Assembly (NCBI GenBank): GCA_020638995.1
Contig: JACKHM010000002.1
Location: 558,001 to 622,000, forward strand
DNA: 64,000 bases
Direction of reading: 5' to 3'
DNA from: Planctomycetaceae bacterium
GTDB taxonomy: Bacteria > Planctomycetota > Planctomycetia > Pirellulales > Pirellulaceae
Positions 56,203 to 64,000 of this stretch are shown here, one piece after another. Numbering within the stretch: position 1 is the first letter of the stretch; every line of letters starts with the position of its first letter. A program made the translations under genes and the position numbers. Below the pieces are notes generated by a model that ran no database searches, was not told the origin of the DNA, and worked only from the letters and a program-made list of their open reading frames with translations.

Positions 56203-58185
56203 ATGAGATATGTATTTCTGACCTTTATCGCTTCTATCTCTCTCCATTGCGCTCATTCCGCCGCCGCTGATCCCAACATCGAGCGACGCTTGCCGCCACC
56301 GGGTATCAACATTCCAGCCGATCAGCTTTCAACGCTAACAACCGAACTCCAGTTGCTAAAAGCCGACTTTGCCTCGGTTAAATCGCACGAGCGAGACGCA
56401 GACGCTGCGGTGTTTATCAAAGCGGTTGATTACGCGCTGCTTCACAACGAGTTCTATAACGCCAAGGATGTGCAGAAAGCTCAACGTCTACTGGCCGCGG
56501 GTAAAGAGCGCGTTGCAGAGTTGAAGGAAGGCCGTTCGCCCTGGGCTCGTCAAGCCGGACTCGTCGTACGAGGCTACCGATCACGCATTGACGACTCTGT
56601 TCAACCCTACGGTCTGGAGATCCCTGCAAATCTTGACTTCCGGCAACGCGTTCCACTTGTAATTTGGCTGCATGGGCGTGGCGATACCGCAACGGACATG
56701 CACTTCATCGACCAGCGTCTGACAAAGCACGGACAGATCCCGGTTGGGGATGCAATCGTTCTCCATCCTTTTGGACGACAATGCGTTGGATACAAATCAG
56801 CGGGCGAGATTGACGTTTGGGAGGCGGCTTCGGACGTTTTGAAAAACTACCAAATTGATATGAATCGCATCGTGCTGATGGGATTCTCGATGGGTGGCGC
56901 TGGGGCCTGGCACCTTGGTGCACACTACGCGGATTCGTTAGTCGCGATTAGCCCGGGCGCGGGCTTTGCAGAAACGGCTCGCTACAACAATCTGGCACCT
57001 GACGCGTATCCACCATGGTACGAGCAACTTCTTTGGGGCCAGTACGATGTTCCCGATTACGTACGCAACCTGCTAAACGTACCGGTATTCGCGTATAGCG
57101 GCGAGTTGGACAAGCAGATTCAAGCCGCTCGCGTGATGGAAGAAGCATATCGCGCGAACGGAAGTGAGCTGCCGCACGTTATCGGACCAGGCATGGGCCA
57201 CAAATACCATCCCGATTCGCTAAAGGAGCTCTTGCGGAAAATATCTACGGAGATTGACACGGGTCTTCGCACACCAAAGAGAGTGACTTTTCAGACCAAG
57301 ACGCTGCGTTACAACGAAATGTTCTGGGTGCAAACGCGTGGTTTGCGTGAGCACTGGCGAGATGCCCGCATCGACGCTGAGGTCCTCGACAAGGGCCTGA
57401 TCCAAGTCACTACGAAAAACATCACGGAGCTACGGTTGACGATTCCTCAAGATGCGTCAATTCAAAGTATCGAGATCGATGGCAAAACCATCAGCTTGCG
57501 CGATGTCGATTCTGCAGACGCGGTCGTCGATTTGAAGTATGGCGACGAATGGCAACTATTCGATCCTCGCCAGAAAAGTGATGAGCTAAAGAAGCGAATC
57601 GGCTTGCACGGCCCAATTGACGACGCCTTTATGGAGCCATTTATGGTCGTCACGCCAAGCGGGAAGTCTGCGAACTCCGAGTTGCAACGCTGGATAGACT
57701 TTGAACAGCAACACTTCGTTGATCGTTGGCGAGCGCTAATGCGCGGCGAGCTGCGAATTAAACGCGACATTGACGTAACGGAGGATGATCTGCTGACGTA
57801 CCATCTCGTCGCCTGGGGTACCCCGGAAACAAATCTGTTTTTGCGGGATTTTGCCAAGCCCGATGTGGGCAATCCAATGCATTGGACTGACGAGACCATT
57901 CACGTTGGAACACAGCAGTTTGATGCGGCCAATCATGTCCCCGTGTTCATCTACCCACGCGGCGAGCGATACCTTGTCGTCAACAGTGGACTGACGTTTC
58001 GTGAAGGACATGATCGCACCAACTCGCTGCAGAATCCCAAGTTGCCAGATTGGGCTGTTCTCGACATCCGCCAGCCACCGAACGAATTTACTGCAGGAAA
58101 GGTGGTCGCAGCGGATTTCTTTGACGAAAGCTGGCAGGTCAAGGACCGCGTGATTTCTCCTGAAAGCCGGAGTGAGACGCCGTGA
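56203..58185 (+). CDS. Secreted alpha/beta hydrolase (esterase/depolymerase-like)
   Basis: 660 residues from ATG 56203, the start of the signal peptide MRYVFLTFIASISLHCAHSA; GTG 56158 would add 15 residues. The central domain has VIWLHGRGDT (oxyanion) and GFSMGGAG (Ser elbow), with AYSGELDKQ and GMGHKYH supplying the likely Asp and His. Close to prolyl-oligopeptidase-type and PHB-depolymerase-like esterases. The C-terminal ~270 residues resemble a beta sandwich. Its stop overlaps the next start by 4 bases, so the two are translationally coupled. Confidence 0.85.
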   Translation: MRYVFLTFIASISLHCAHSAAADPNIERRLPPPGINIPADQLSTLTTELQLLKADFASVKSHERDADAAVFIKAVDYALLHNEFYNAKDVQKAQRLLAAGKERVAELKEGRSPWARQAGLVVRGYRSRIDDSVQPYGLEIPANLDFRQRVPLVIWLHGRGDTATDMHFIDQRLTKHGQIPVGDAIVLHPFGRQCVGYKSAGEIDVWEAASDVLKNYQIDMNRIVLMGFSMGGAGAWHLGAHYADSLVAISPGAGFAETARYNNLAPDAYPPWYEQLLWGQYDVPDYVRNLLNVPVFAYSGELDKQIQAARVMEEAYRANGSELPHVIGPGMGHKYHPDSLKELLRKISTEIDTGLRTPKRVTFQTKTLRYNEMFWVQTRGLREHWRDARIDAEVLDKGLIQVTTKNITELRLTIPQDASIQSIEIDGKTISLRDVDSADAVVDLKYGDEWQLFDPRQKSDELKKRIGLHGPIDDAFMEPFMVVTPSGKSANSELQRWIDFEQQHFVDRWRALMRGELRIKRDIDVTEDDLLTYHLVAWGTPETNLFLRDFAKPDVGNPMHWTDETIHVGTQQFDAANHVPVFIYPRGERYLVVNSGLTFREGHDRTNSLQNPKLPDWAVLDIRQPPNEFTAGKVVAADFFDESWQVKDRVISPESRSETP

Positions 58186-59351
58186 TCAGCTTTAGATTTT
58201 TCATCTGTGGCGCAATGTTGCTCGTGTTTTTGGCTGCCCCCAGCAGTGTGAACTCTGAGGGTCTGCCGCTTGCGCCGCCAGAGTCTCTGGGGTTTGTCGG
58301 GGAGCGGCTATCACAGATTGACGACATTGTTGCGGCAGGACTCGGCGAGGGCGAAATGGCCGGCTGCGTAGTTTGCATCGGACGACAGGGAAAGATCGCT
58401 CACCTCAAGCCATACGGCTACCGCCAAGTTGAGCCGGCGATGGTCGAGATGACGGTCGACACGGTGTTCGATATGGCCTCGATCACTAAGCCAGTCGCGA
58501 CGGCAATGAGCATTATGTTGCTGGTCGAACGCGGCGATTTGAAGTTGACGGACCGCGTTGCCGAACACATTCCGGAATTCGCGCAGAACGGTAAAGAGGC
58601 GGTTACGGTTGGGGACTTGCTGCTGCATCAGAGCGGCCTCACGCCGGACAACGCTTTGTCGGATTACCTGGAAAGTCCGACGAAGGCGATCGAAAACGTC
58701 TACGCACTCCCTCTCCGTGTGCCACCGAAAACAAAGTTTATGTACTCAGACGTTGGCTTCATCATGTTAGCCGAACTGATTCGGAAGAAGACGGGCCAGG
58801 ATGTGCATCAGTTTTCACAGGAACACCTGTTTTGCCCGCTCGGCATGAACGATACCGGATACTTGCCACGTCAGGAGTTGCGCGATCGCGCCGCCGCAAC
58901 CGAAATGCGAAATGGTCGCTGGATGCAGGGCGAAGTCCACGACCCGCGTGCGTACCATCTCGGAGGAATCGCTGGCCATGCCGGTCTGTTCTCGACGGCC
59001 GAAGACCTTGCCGTGTTCGCCCAGATGCTCTTGAATGGCGGCGACTACGATGGCAAGCGAATTATCGATGTTGAGACTTTGGAGCAAATGACCGGCAGCT
59101 CCGAAGTGTCAAGCGGCATTCGCGGACTCGGATGGGACAAGCAAAGCGGTTACTCATCCAACAAAGGTGACGGTTTTTCCGCTCGCGCCTTCGGGCACGG
59201 AGGCTTTACCGGCACGGTGCTGTGGGTTGATCCAGAACTCGACCTCTTCGTGATCTTTTTAAGCAATCGTCTGCACCCCGATGGGAAAGGCTCGGTAAAC
59301 AAACTTGCTGGTAGAATCGGGAGCGTCGCGGCTGCCGCAATCAAGAAGTGA
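58182..59351 (+). CDS. Serine hydrolase (beta-lactamase/class C type), secreted
   Basis: 389 residues, GTG start overlapping the esterase stop (GTGA). Signal peptide MISFRFFICGAMLLVFLAAP. Catalytic motifs: Ser100-x-x-Lys103 (SITK), Tyr188-Ser-Asp (YSD) and H339-G-G (GHGGFTGT), typical of the class C beta-lactamase or DD-peptidase-like esterase family. It may act on peptides, esters or D-amino-acid compounds; antibiotic resistance is not implied. Convergent with the DUF1549/DUF1553 gene. Confidence 0.92.
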   Translation: MISFRFFICGAMLLVFLAAPSSVNSEGLPLAPPESLGFVGERLSQIDDIVAAGLGEGEMAGCVVCIGRQGKIAHLKPYGYRQVEPAMVEMTVDTVFDMASITKPVATAMSIMLLVERGDLKLTDRVAEHIPEFAQNGKEAVTVGDLLLHQSGLTPDNALSDYLESPTKAIENVYALPLRVPPKTKFMYSDVGFIMLAELIRKKTGQDVHQFSQEHLFCPLGMNDTGYLPRQELRDRAAATEMRNGRWMQGEVHDPRAYHLGGIAGHAGLFSTAEDLAVFAQMLLNGGDYDGKRIIDVETLEQMTGSSEVSSGIRGLGWDKQSGYSSNKGDGFSARAFGHGGFTGTVLWVDPELDLFVIFLSNRLHPDGKGSVNKLAGRIGSVAAAAIKK

Positions 59352-59384
59352 TCGCGCGAACGTCCACATCGATTCACACGCAGA

Positions 59385-61451
59385 CTAGCGAGCTTCTTCG
59401 CTTGCGGCCAAAGCCCACCAGACATACTTCAATGCCGCTTCATCGGAACCGGACACGCTATTCGAGAGAATGTCGGCGACCGCCTGCTGTTCATTCGCCG
59501 TTGGGGGACGATGGAGTGTCGCATAGAACATGTGCTGAATCTTCTGATCGATGTTCAAGTCGCTTTCGAGAATGTTGTTCCCGTAGACGGTTGACTTGCT
59601 CATTCGAATCGCTTCCGTCGCGACCGTCGCGAGAATGTCATCGACATCGCTAAGCTCCGGCGGGACCAAGCCAGGAACCGTGGTTGCCTTGACGCTGGCA
59701 AGCTCGCCGACATAACGCTGTGTACTTGCGTACGCCTGATGGGCAACCTGCAACCTCTTCATTACAGGCTCGTTTGAACCGGTCGCTTGCGGGAAGCGGT
59801 CGAAAACTAACGAGGAGCCCAGTTGGTCATAATTGGCAATTTCGCCTGAGGACAATGCGAAAGGCTGGCTCAAAACAATCCAACGCAGCAGTTCGCGGAC
59901 ATCATAGTCGTGGGCAGCAAACTGACCACCCAATTTCGCCAACAATTCGGGATGTGAGGGTGGATTGTGAGGGCCAATATTGTCGGTTGGAATTGTAAAC
60001 CCAACTCCAAACAATTCGGCCCAAAAGCGATTCGCCATTGCTTGCCGAAACTGCTCCGATTTGGTGATCAAGTTTGCCAGCAGTTCACGGCGATTAACCT
60101 TCTCAACCTTTGGATCACGTGGGATCTCGGTGCCATCGACGAATCTGGGATACGCCGCTTTGACTATCCCATCACGCAACGTGTAATAAGTTGCCTCTTC
60201 ATCCTGAGCGACGTTCGCATTCGTTACGATCGCCCCCCGATCACGGTCTCGCTCGATTTTCAGCTGGCGGAAAAATGCATTCAATTCCCAGAATTGCTGT
60301 TGCTCGTTGCCGCTCCACGTTGCATCCACATGGCATTGCGAGCATTCCAAGGCCAAGCCCATAAACGTGCGGCAGACCTGAGTCGTAACGTGTGCGTACT
60401 TCCCTTGGCGATCCGAGTGCGAAACGACGTAGTTCGTAGCTCCGTTGTAATTCGCATCGCCGATTGTGGTCGTTCCTGTCGCCGTCAGCAATTCGCGTGT
60501 CGTCTCGTCAAATGGTTGCCCTTGACCGAAGGCTCGCCGCAGGAATTGTTCAAGCCCTTTGCGACTGGACTTCTTGTCACCAGATGCCAGTAGTATGTCG
60601 CTCCAAACCCGACTCCAGTGAGCCGCAAATTCTTCGATATACGTTTCTCCCCGCAGCAGAAGATCAACCAGTTCCTCGCGCTTTGTCGTGGAACGACTGC
60701 CGACAAATCTCCCGAGTTCCTCATCGGTCGGGTCACGACCAATGAGTCTCAAATACACGCGACGACACCACTCGTCGTCACCGACCGAACTGACCGGTAC
60801 TAGTCGCTCGCTCTCCCACTTAATGCGGATCAGTTCGTCAATTGACTGGATAATCTGCTCGTCCGACAAACGAGCGGGGCGATCGTCGACGACGTCCAAA
60901 ATGTTCGACGCGACTTGCTTCTCTGCAACCGAAAAACGATCCACCATCGGAGCATTCTCTGGTATGTCACGATCATCAGCTACGACTCGCTCAATCGGTG
61001 GTGCTAGAACATCGTCTTTGGCAGGAATCGAAGAGTCGGCAACAAAGTCGAAGGATGGACTTGGAGAACTGGGCGCGGGTTGGCCCTGTTTAGGAGTGAC
61101 AATCTGATTCGAGCGTTGATGTTTCTGATTGGTAGCGTTCCAGACGATCCAGACCAGGTAGCTTCCCAAGACGACGATGGCTAATGACACTGCGACCGCA
61201 AGCCAGGGGGATGCGGTTTGCCGCGGGCGTGCGATTGCTCTTGGATGTCGGACTTTTATATTCGTTTGTGCATCTTTGCTGGTGGCAGTATTCTCTTTGT
61301 GATAAGACGCTGGCACTTCCGAAGGCTGTGTGTTTCCGCCCAGGTCACTCCACGCCTTTAAGATGCGCGCCGTGAGATCGGGAGGGGATTGGCCTCCTAG
61401 CACCTCTTCGAGGCAGGCATCGATGATTGGATCTTCCGATGTGTCACTCAT
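59385..61451 (-). CDS. Membrane protein: N-terminal anti-sigma-like segment, DUF1549 and DUF1553
   Basis: 688 residues from ATG 61451, which overlaps the sigma stop by 4 bases (ATGA). Residues 1-80 (DPIIDACLEEVLGGQSPPDL and a Thr/Lys-rich run) are cytoplasmic, then a helix (about 83-105, SPWLAVAVSLAIVVLGSYLV) and a Pro/Ser-rich linker. The outer part is DUF1549 (RVYLRLIGRDPTDEELGRF), a CSQCH heme-type motif at bases 60330-60346, then DUF1553 (REEL-type segment RRELLANLITKSEQFRQA to the ALAASEEAR end). DUF1549/DUF1553 are usually free exported proteins. Here the pair is fused to what is by position an anti-sigma, lacking a zinc motif. Confidence 0.88.
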   Translation of the reverse strand: MSDTSEDPIIDACLEEVLGGQSPPDLTARILKAWSDLGGNTQPSEVPASYHKENTATSKDAQTNIKVRHPRAIARPRQTASPWLAVAVSLAIVVLGSYLVWIVWNATNQKHQRSNQIVTPKQGQPAPSSPSPSFDFVADSSIPAKDDVLAPPIERVVADDRDIPENAPMVDRFSVAEKQVASNILDVVDDRPARLSDEQIIQSIDELIRIKWESERLVPVSSVGDDEWCRRVYLRLIGRDPTDEELGRFVGSRSTTKREELVDLLLRGETYIEEFAAHWSRVWSDILLASGDKKSSRKGLEQFLRRAFGQGQPFDETTRELLTATGTTTIGDANYNGATNYVVSHSDRQGKYAHVTTQVCRTFMGLALECSQCHVDATWSGNEQQQFWELNAFFRQLKIERDRDRGAIVTNANVAQDEEATYYTLRDGIVKAAYPRFVDGTEIPRDPKVEKVNRRELLANLITKSEQFRQAMANRFWAELFGVGFTIPTDNIGPHNPPSHPELLAKLGGQFAAHDYDVRELLRWIVLSQPFALSSGEIANYDQLGSSLVFDRFPQATGSNEPVMKRLQVAHQAYASTQRYVGELASVKATTVPGLVPPELSDVDDILATVATEAIRMSKSTVYGNNILESDLNIDQKIQHMFYATLHRPPTANEQQAVADILSNSVSGSDEAALKYVWWALAASEEAR

Positions 61452-61969
61452 TGTAGCTTGCTTTCGATGCAATCTCGGAGCGTCCGTTTGGCCCGTTGCA
61501 TCAAGTTCTTGGCCCCATGTTCGCTCATTTCAAGTCGTTTGGCGATCACTTCGCGCGACGCCCGCTCCCCGAAACGAAGTTCGAGGGCGAGGCGGGCTCG
61601 CTCGCTGAGAACTGCGAGACACCTTCGCAACGCATCGAGCAGTTCTTCGCCGTTGTCGTTTCCTCCCCAGTTCTCCCAGTTTTGACTAAGTTCGTCGATG
61701 TTCTCCGTCGTGGCTACTTTCTTGGCTCGACGCTGAAACGACACCAATGCGTTGTAAGCTGTCCGCCGCAAGTAGGCTGCAGTCGCGGCGGTGTTGTAGT
61801 CCTCGAAGGGTCGCTGCAACACAGCCAAGAACGTCTCTTGCGTCAAATCTTCGGCCAAGTTCGCTTCGCACCCAAGCGCACGCAAATACCGCCAGACACC
61901 GGCCTGATGGTCTTCGATCAAGCGAACCGGATCGAACGCAGTCGAATCGGGCTTTGAAGCCGCTTTCAT
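61448..61969 (-). CDS. ECF RNA polymerase sigma factor
   Basis: 173 residues. Region 2: VWRYLRALGCEANLAEDLTQETFLAV; region 4: RARLALELRFGERASREVIAKRLEMSEHGAKNLMQRAKRTL with helix-turn-helix. It directs RNA polymerase to a set of promoters, presumably including its own. The stop overlaps the start of the membrane DUF1549/DUF1553 protein, so the two are coupled. Upstream (to 62170) is the terminator of the DUF1501 gene, so the pair forms its own transcript. The ATG lies at 61969. Confidence 0.94.
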   Translation of the reverse strand: MKAASKPDSTAFDPVRLIEDHQAGVWRYLRALGCEANLAEDLTQETFLAVLQRPFEDYNTAATAAYLRRTAYNALVSFQRRAKKVATTENIDELSQNWENWGGNDNGEELLDALRRCLAVLSERARLALELRFGERASREVIAKRLEMSEHGAKNLMQRAKRTLRDCIESKLQ

Positions 61970-62101
61970 GGCTGTGTTTATAACGCGGCAGAGAAGTGAA
62001 AGTACTCAGTAAAACTATCGTCAATTGTCTTTAGCGTGGCTGGATTTCCAAGTGCTCAGATGTGAACTCCGGAAAATCAGCGATCGCACCTATCCGCGCA
62101 T

Positions 62102-62133
62102 AAAAACGGGCCGAGTGTGGAGGACTCGGCCCG
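62102..62133 (-). terminator. Rho-independent terminator of the DUF1501 gene
   Basis: A perfect 10-bp stem, CGGGCCGAGT (62107-62116) with ACTCGGCCCG (62124-62133), loop of 7, followed leftward by TTTTTA (A run 62102-62106 on the plus strand). It lies 37 bases past the stop and isolates the sigma/anti-sigma pair. Confidence 0.88.
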
Positions 62134-62169
62134 ATGATCAAGCTTCACATTCTGGCCCGTGAGGCTCGA

Positions 62170-63441
62170 TTAGGCGAACAGCTCCTTGATGACTTTGCCC
62201 GAGTTAGCAATCTTCATCGGTCGACCACTCTTACTCGTAAAGGTCGTTTCGAGCGAAATGCCGAGCGACTTGCAGACGCTGGCCATCACGTCTTGGGACG
62301 TATAGGGCTCGGTGTCAACACGTGTGCCGTCCTCATTCGTCTTGCCCACCGCGATACCTCCGTTCATTCCGGCCCCACCAACCACCACGCTCCACGAACG
62401 TGCCCAATGGTCACGTCCCGTATTTCCGTTAATTCGCGGCGTTCGGCTGAACTCACCCATCCACATCACCGCAGTGTCCTCGATTAAACCACGCTGTTCC
62501 AAGTCCTCGAACAAGGCACTCATCGCGCGATCCAAAACTGGTAAACGCTGAGTTGACAAAATATTAAAGATGTCGTTGTGCATGTCCCAGCCGCCAAGAT
62601 CGACTTCAACGAACGGGACGCCAGCCTCGACAAGCCGTCGAGCCATGAGGCAGCCCTTTCCGAAGTTGTCCATGCCATAACGCTCTTGCACCTCTTGAGG
62701 TTCTTCGTTGACGCGGAACGCTTTCATTTGATCGCTTGTCATCAAGGCCAGCGTCTTCTTGAGAATGTTTTGATGATCCTCAGCAGCTTGACCGCGGTTC
62801 TGGCTGACGAATCCCTTTTCGACCAAGTCGAGAGCTGCCATACGCTGCATAAGGCGACGTTCGTCCATCCCCATTTGCAAATTGCGAATTTGACCGTTGC
62901 TGTTTACCGCAAACGGTGCCCAGGCCATACCTAGGAAGCCAGGCCCCTCACTGCCACCACCGACGGTGACAAAAGGAGGAATCTCCAATTCGGGTCGTTG
63001 ATCGATCGTCTCGTGGGCAATCACGGCTCCGTAGCTGGGATGCTCGACATTGGGATTCGGCACGTAGCCCGTGTGCATGTAGTAGCGACCGCGACCGTGA
63101 TCTGCTTCCCGCGTGCTCATGGAGCGAATGATGGCCGCATTATGCATCTGCTTGGCCATCATGGGCATGTGCTCGCTGATTTGCACATCGCCGCTGGTGC
63201 TGATTGGCCGAAACTCACCGCCGGTGTTGGTACCAGGCTTCAGATCCCAGATATCCATCGTCGAAGGCCCACCGCTCATCCACAGCAGGATCGCTGATTT
63301 GCGTTTTCGCTTGAGCTCCTGTGCGTGAGTACGGAGCGTATGCCCCATCGTTAATGCGGGAATCGCCATCGCCGAAGCGCCGGCCAAGTGATTCATAAAG
63401 TGACGGCGACTCATTCCGTGTGGCGTGGCAAAATTTCTCAT
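62170..63441 (-). CDS. DUF1501 family Tat-exported protein
   Basis: 423 residues. MSRRHFMNHLAGASAMA near the start is a twin-arginine signal, cleaved near THAQ. DUF1501 signatures: WMSGGPSTMDIWDLKPG, GGEFRPISTSGDVQISEHMP, MARRLVEAGVPFVEVDLGGWDMH, WMGEFSRTPRINGNTGRDHW and the C-terminal SQDVMASVCKSLGI. Related to the alkaline phosphatase superfamily, function not known. It lies 88 bases downstream of the partial DUF1553 gene on the same strand, the usual planctomycete pairing. It ends at a strong terminator. Confidence 0.94.
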   Translation of the reverse strand: MRNFATPHGMSRRHFMNHLAGASAMAIPALTMGHTLRTHAQELKRKRKSAILLWMSGGPSTMDIWDLKPGTNTGGEFRPISTSGDVQISEHMPMMAKQMHNAAIIRSMSTREADHGRGRYYMHTGYVPNPNVEHPSYGAVIAHETIDQRPELEIPPFVTVGGGSEGPGFLGMAWAPFAVNSNGQIRNLQMGMDERRLMQRMAALDLVEKGFVSQNRGQAAEDHQNILKKTLALMTSDQMKAFRVNEEPQEVQERYGMDNFGKGCLMARRLVEAGVPFVEVDLGGWDMHNDIFNILSTQRLPVLDRAMSALFEDLEQRGLIEDTAVMWMGEFSRTPRINGNTGRDHWARSWSVVVGGAGMNGGIAVGKTNEDGTRVDTEPYTSQDVMASVCKSLGISLETTFTSKSGRPMKIANSGKVIKELFA

Positions 63442-63529
63442 ACTTGTTCTCCCGTGTTTATAGCTGCCATGGCGGCGGCAAAAGTGTGCCTGTTCAACTT
63501 ATTACATGTTCGGCTGCAAAGCCGCTTCT

Positions 63530-64000
63530 TTAGTGATTAATGATGAACTCGTTGCTATTTAAAACTGCCCACCAAACGTCCTGCAAGGCCGCCAGTGTTG
63601 CGGTGGCCGGATCGACTCGCTTCTTATCACGACCGGTCGATGCTCGTGCAATGAACAATTGGTTGGCGATGGCGACTTCATCTTTTGTCGGACGGCGAGC
63701 AAGACCAGCTTGGAAGAGATAGTCGATCGCCTGTGCCGGTTTCATGTTGCTATTGGCAAGTTCCCACAGAAAGCTGCCGTTTTTGACGTCGGTTGCGTTT
63801 CGGATCAACTCGCCGTTGAACATCATCAAGGCCTGGGGAATTGTTCCATTAAAGGTTGTCGCCTCGCCACCATCGTCGGTTCCGAACGCCATCACAAACT
63901 GGCTGAGCCATTCTGCCTTGCTTCGCTCTTGCTGTTCGTAGCTTCCTCCTGTTTCTGCAGCCCGAGTGGCCACCAGCAACGACTCGTATAACTCTTCTGC
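63530..64000 (-). CDS. DUF1553 protein, C-terminal part (5' end outside window)
   Basis: The frame is open to base 64000, beginning AEELYESLLVATRA, so it starts beyond the window. About 156 residues are visible, matching the end of DUF1553: FVMAFGTDDGGEATTFNGT, QALMMFNGELI, then LFQAGLARRPTKDE and ALQDVWWAVLNSNEFIINH. It is upstream of DUF1501 on the same strand and probably carries a DUF1549 domain, and perhaps a c-type heme site, in the unseen part. Confidence 0.85.
   Translation of the reverse strand, partial: AEELYESLLVATRAAETGGSYEQQERSKAEWLSQFVMAFGTDDGGEATTFNGTIPQALMMFNGELIRNATDVKNGSFLWELANSNMKPAQAIDYLFQAGLARRPTKDEVAIANQLFIARASTGRDKKRVDPATATLAALQDVWWAVLNSNEFIINH

Overview
The window is bacterial and looks planctomycetal, most likely a Pirellulales-type genome with mid-50s % GC (estimated by eye). 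The evidence is the combination of DUF1501, DUF1549/DUF1553 and DUF1571 proteins, LEPR-XLL-type N-termini on two huge secreted proteins, a cytochrome-like Planctomycete protein with a CX4CH site, ECF sigma factors coupled to membrane anti-sigma-like proteins, a sulfatase, a serine/threonine kinase and several Gfo/Idh/MocA oxidoreductases. I see no rRNA, tRNA, CRISPR array, insertion sequence or prophage. Most gaps between genes are short.

Layout. 1-7310: two secreted amidohydrolase-family genes (the first cut by the window start), a VOC protein, a putative methyltransferase, a small conserved-looking protein and a stand-alone DUF1501 protein. 7618-23859: one giant gene for a 5413-residue repeat surface protein (DUF4347, a seven-bladed SBBP propeller, CSLREA/beta-helix blocks, about 17 cadherin-like repeats and a C-terminal membrane anchor). 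24072-33096: a membrane GGDEF protein with a degenerate HD-GYP-like domain, an SDR oxidoreductase, a small Cys-rich protein, an alpha/beta hydrolase next to glpD, and a second LEPR-XLL protein with a beta-helix and dockerin. 33284-36792: nadC divergent from a membrane (HhH)2 protein followed by uvrB. 36838-46999: a small lipoprotein, an ECF sigma/anti-sigma pair, an FG-GAP propeller, a kinase, a leucine-rich-repeat lipoprotein, two Gfo/Idh/MocA proteins, a 41-codon lipoprotein-like ORF and an MBL hydrolase. 47222-59351: a rightward run of DUF1571, hydrolase, CX4CH protein, response regulator, sulfatase, PhoD-like phosphatase, MoxR ATPase, esterase and serine hydrolase. 59385-64000: a leftward block with an ECF sigma factor overlapping by 4 bases a membrane protein that carries DUF1549/DUF1553 outside the cell, then a DUF1501 gene and the end of another DUF1553 gene that runs off the window.

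How the genes fit together. Much of the window encodes envelope or exported proteins, controlled by at least two ECF sigma modules, a kinase, a response regulator and a GGDEF protein. The most unusual arrangement is the sigma/DUF1549-DUF1553 fusion at 59385-61969, which looks like a one-piece sensor and anti-sigma built on a planctomycete exported domain pair of unknown function. Other points of note are tandem amidohydrolase domains of which only one keeps its metal ligands, a GGDEF protein with disabled HD-GYP and Hpt-like domains, a kinase sandwiched between a zinc ribbon and a YbjN-like domain, and the internal repeat history of the giant protein.
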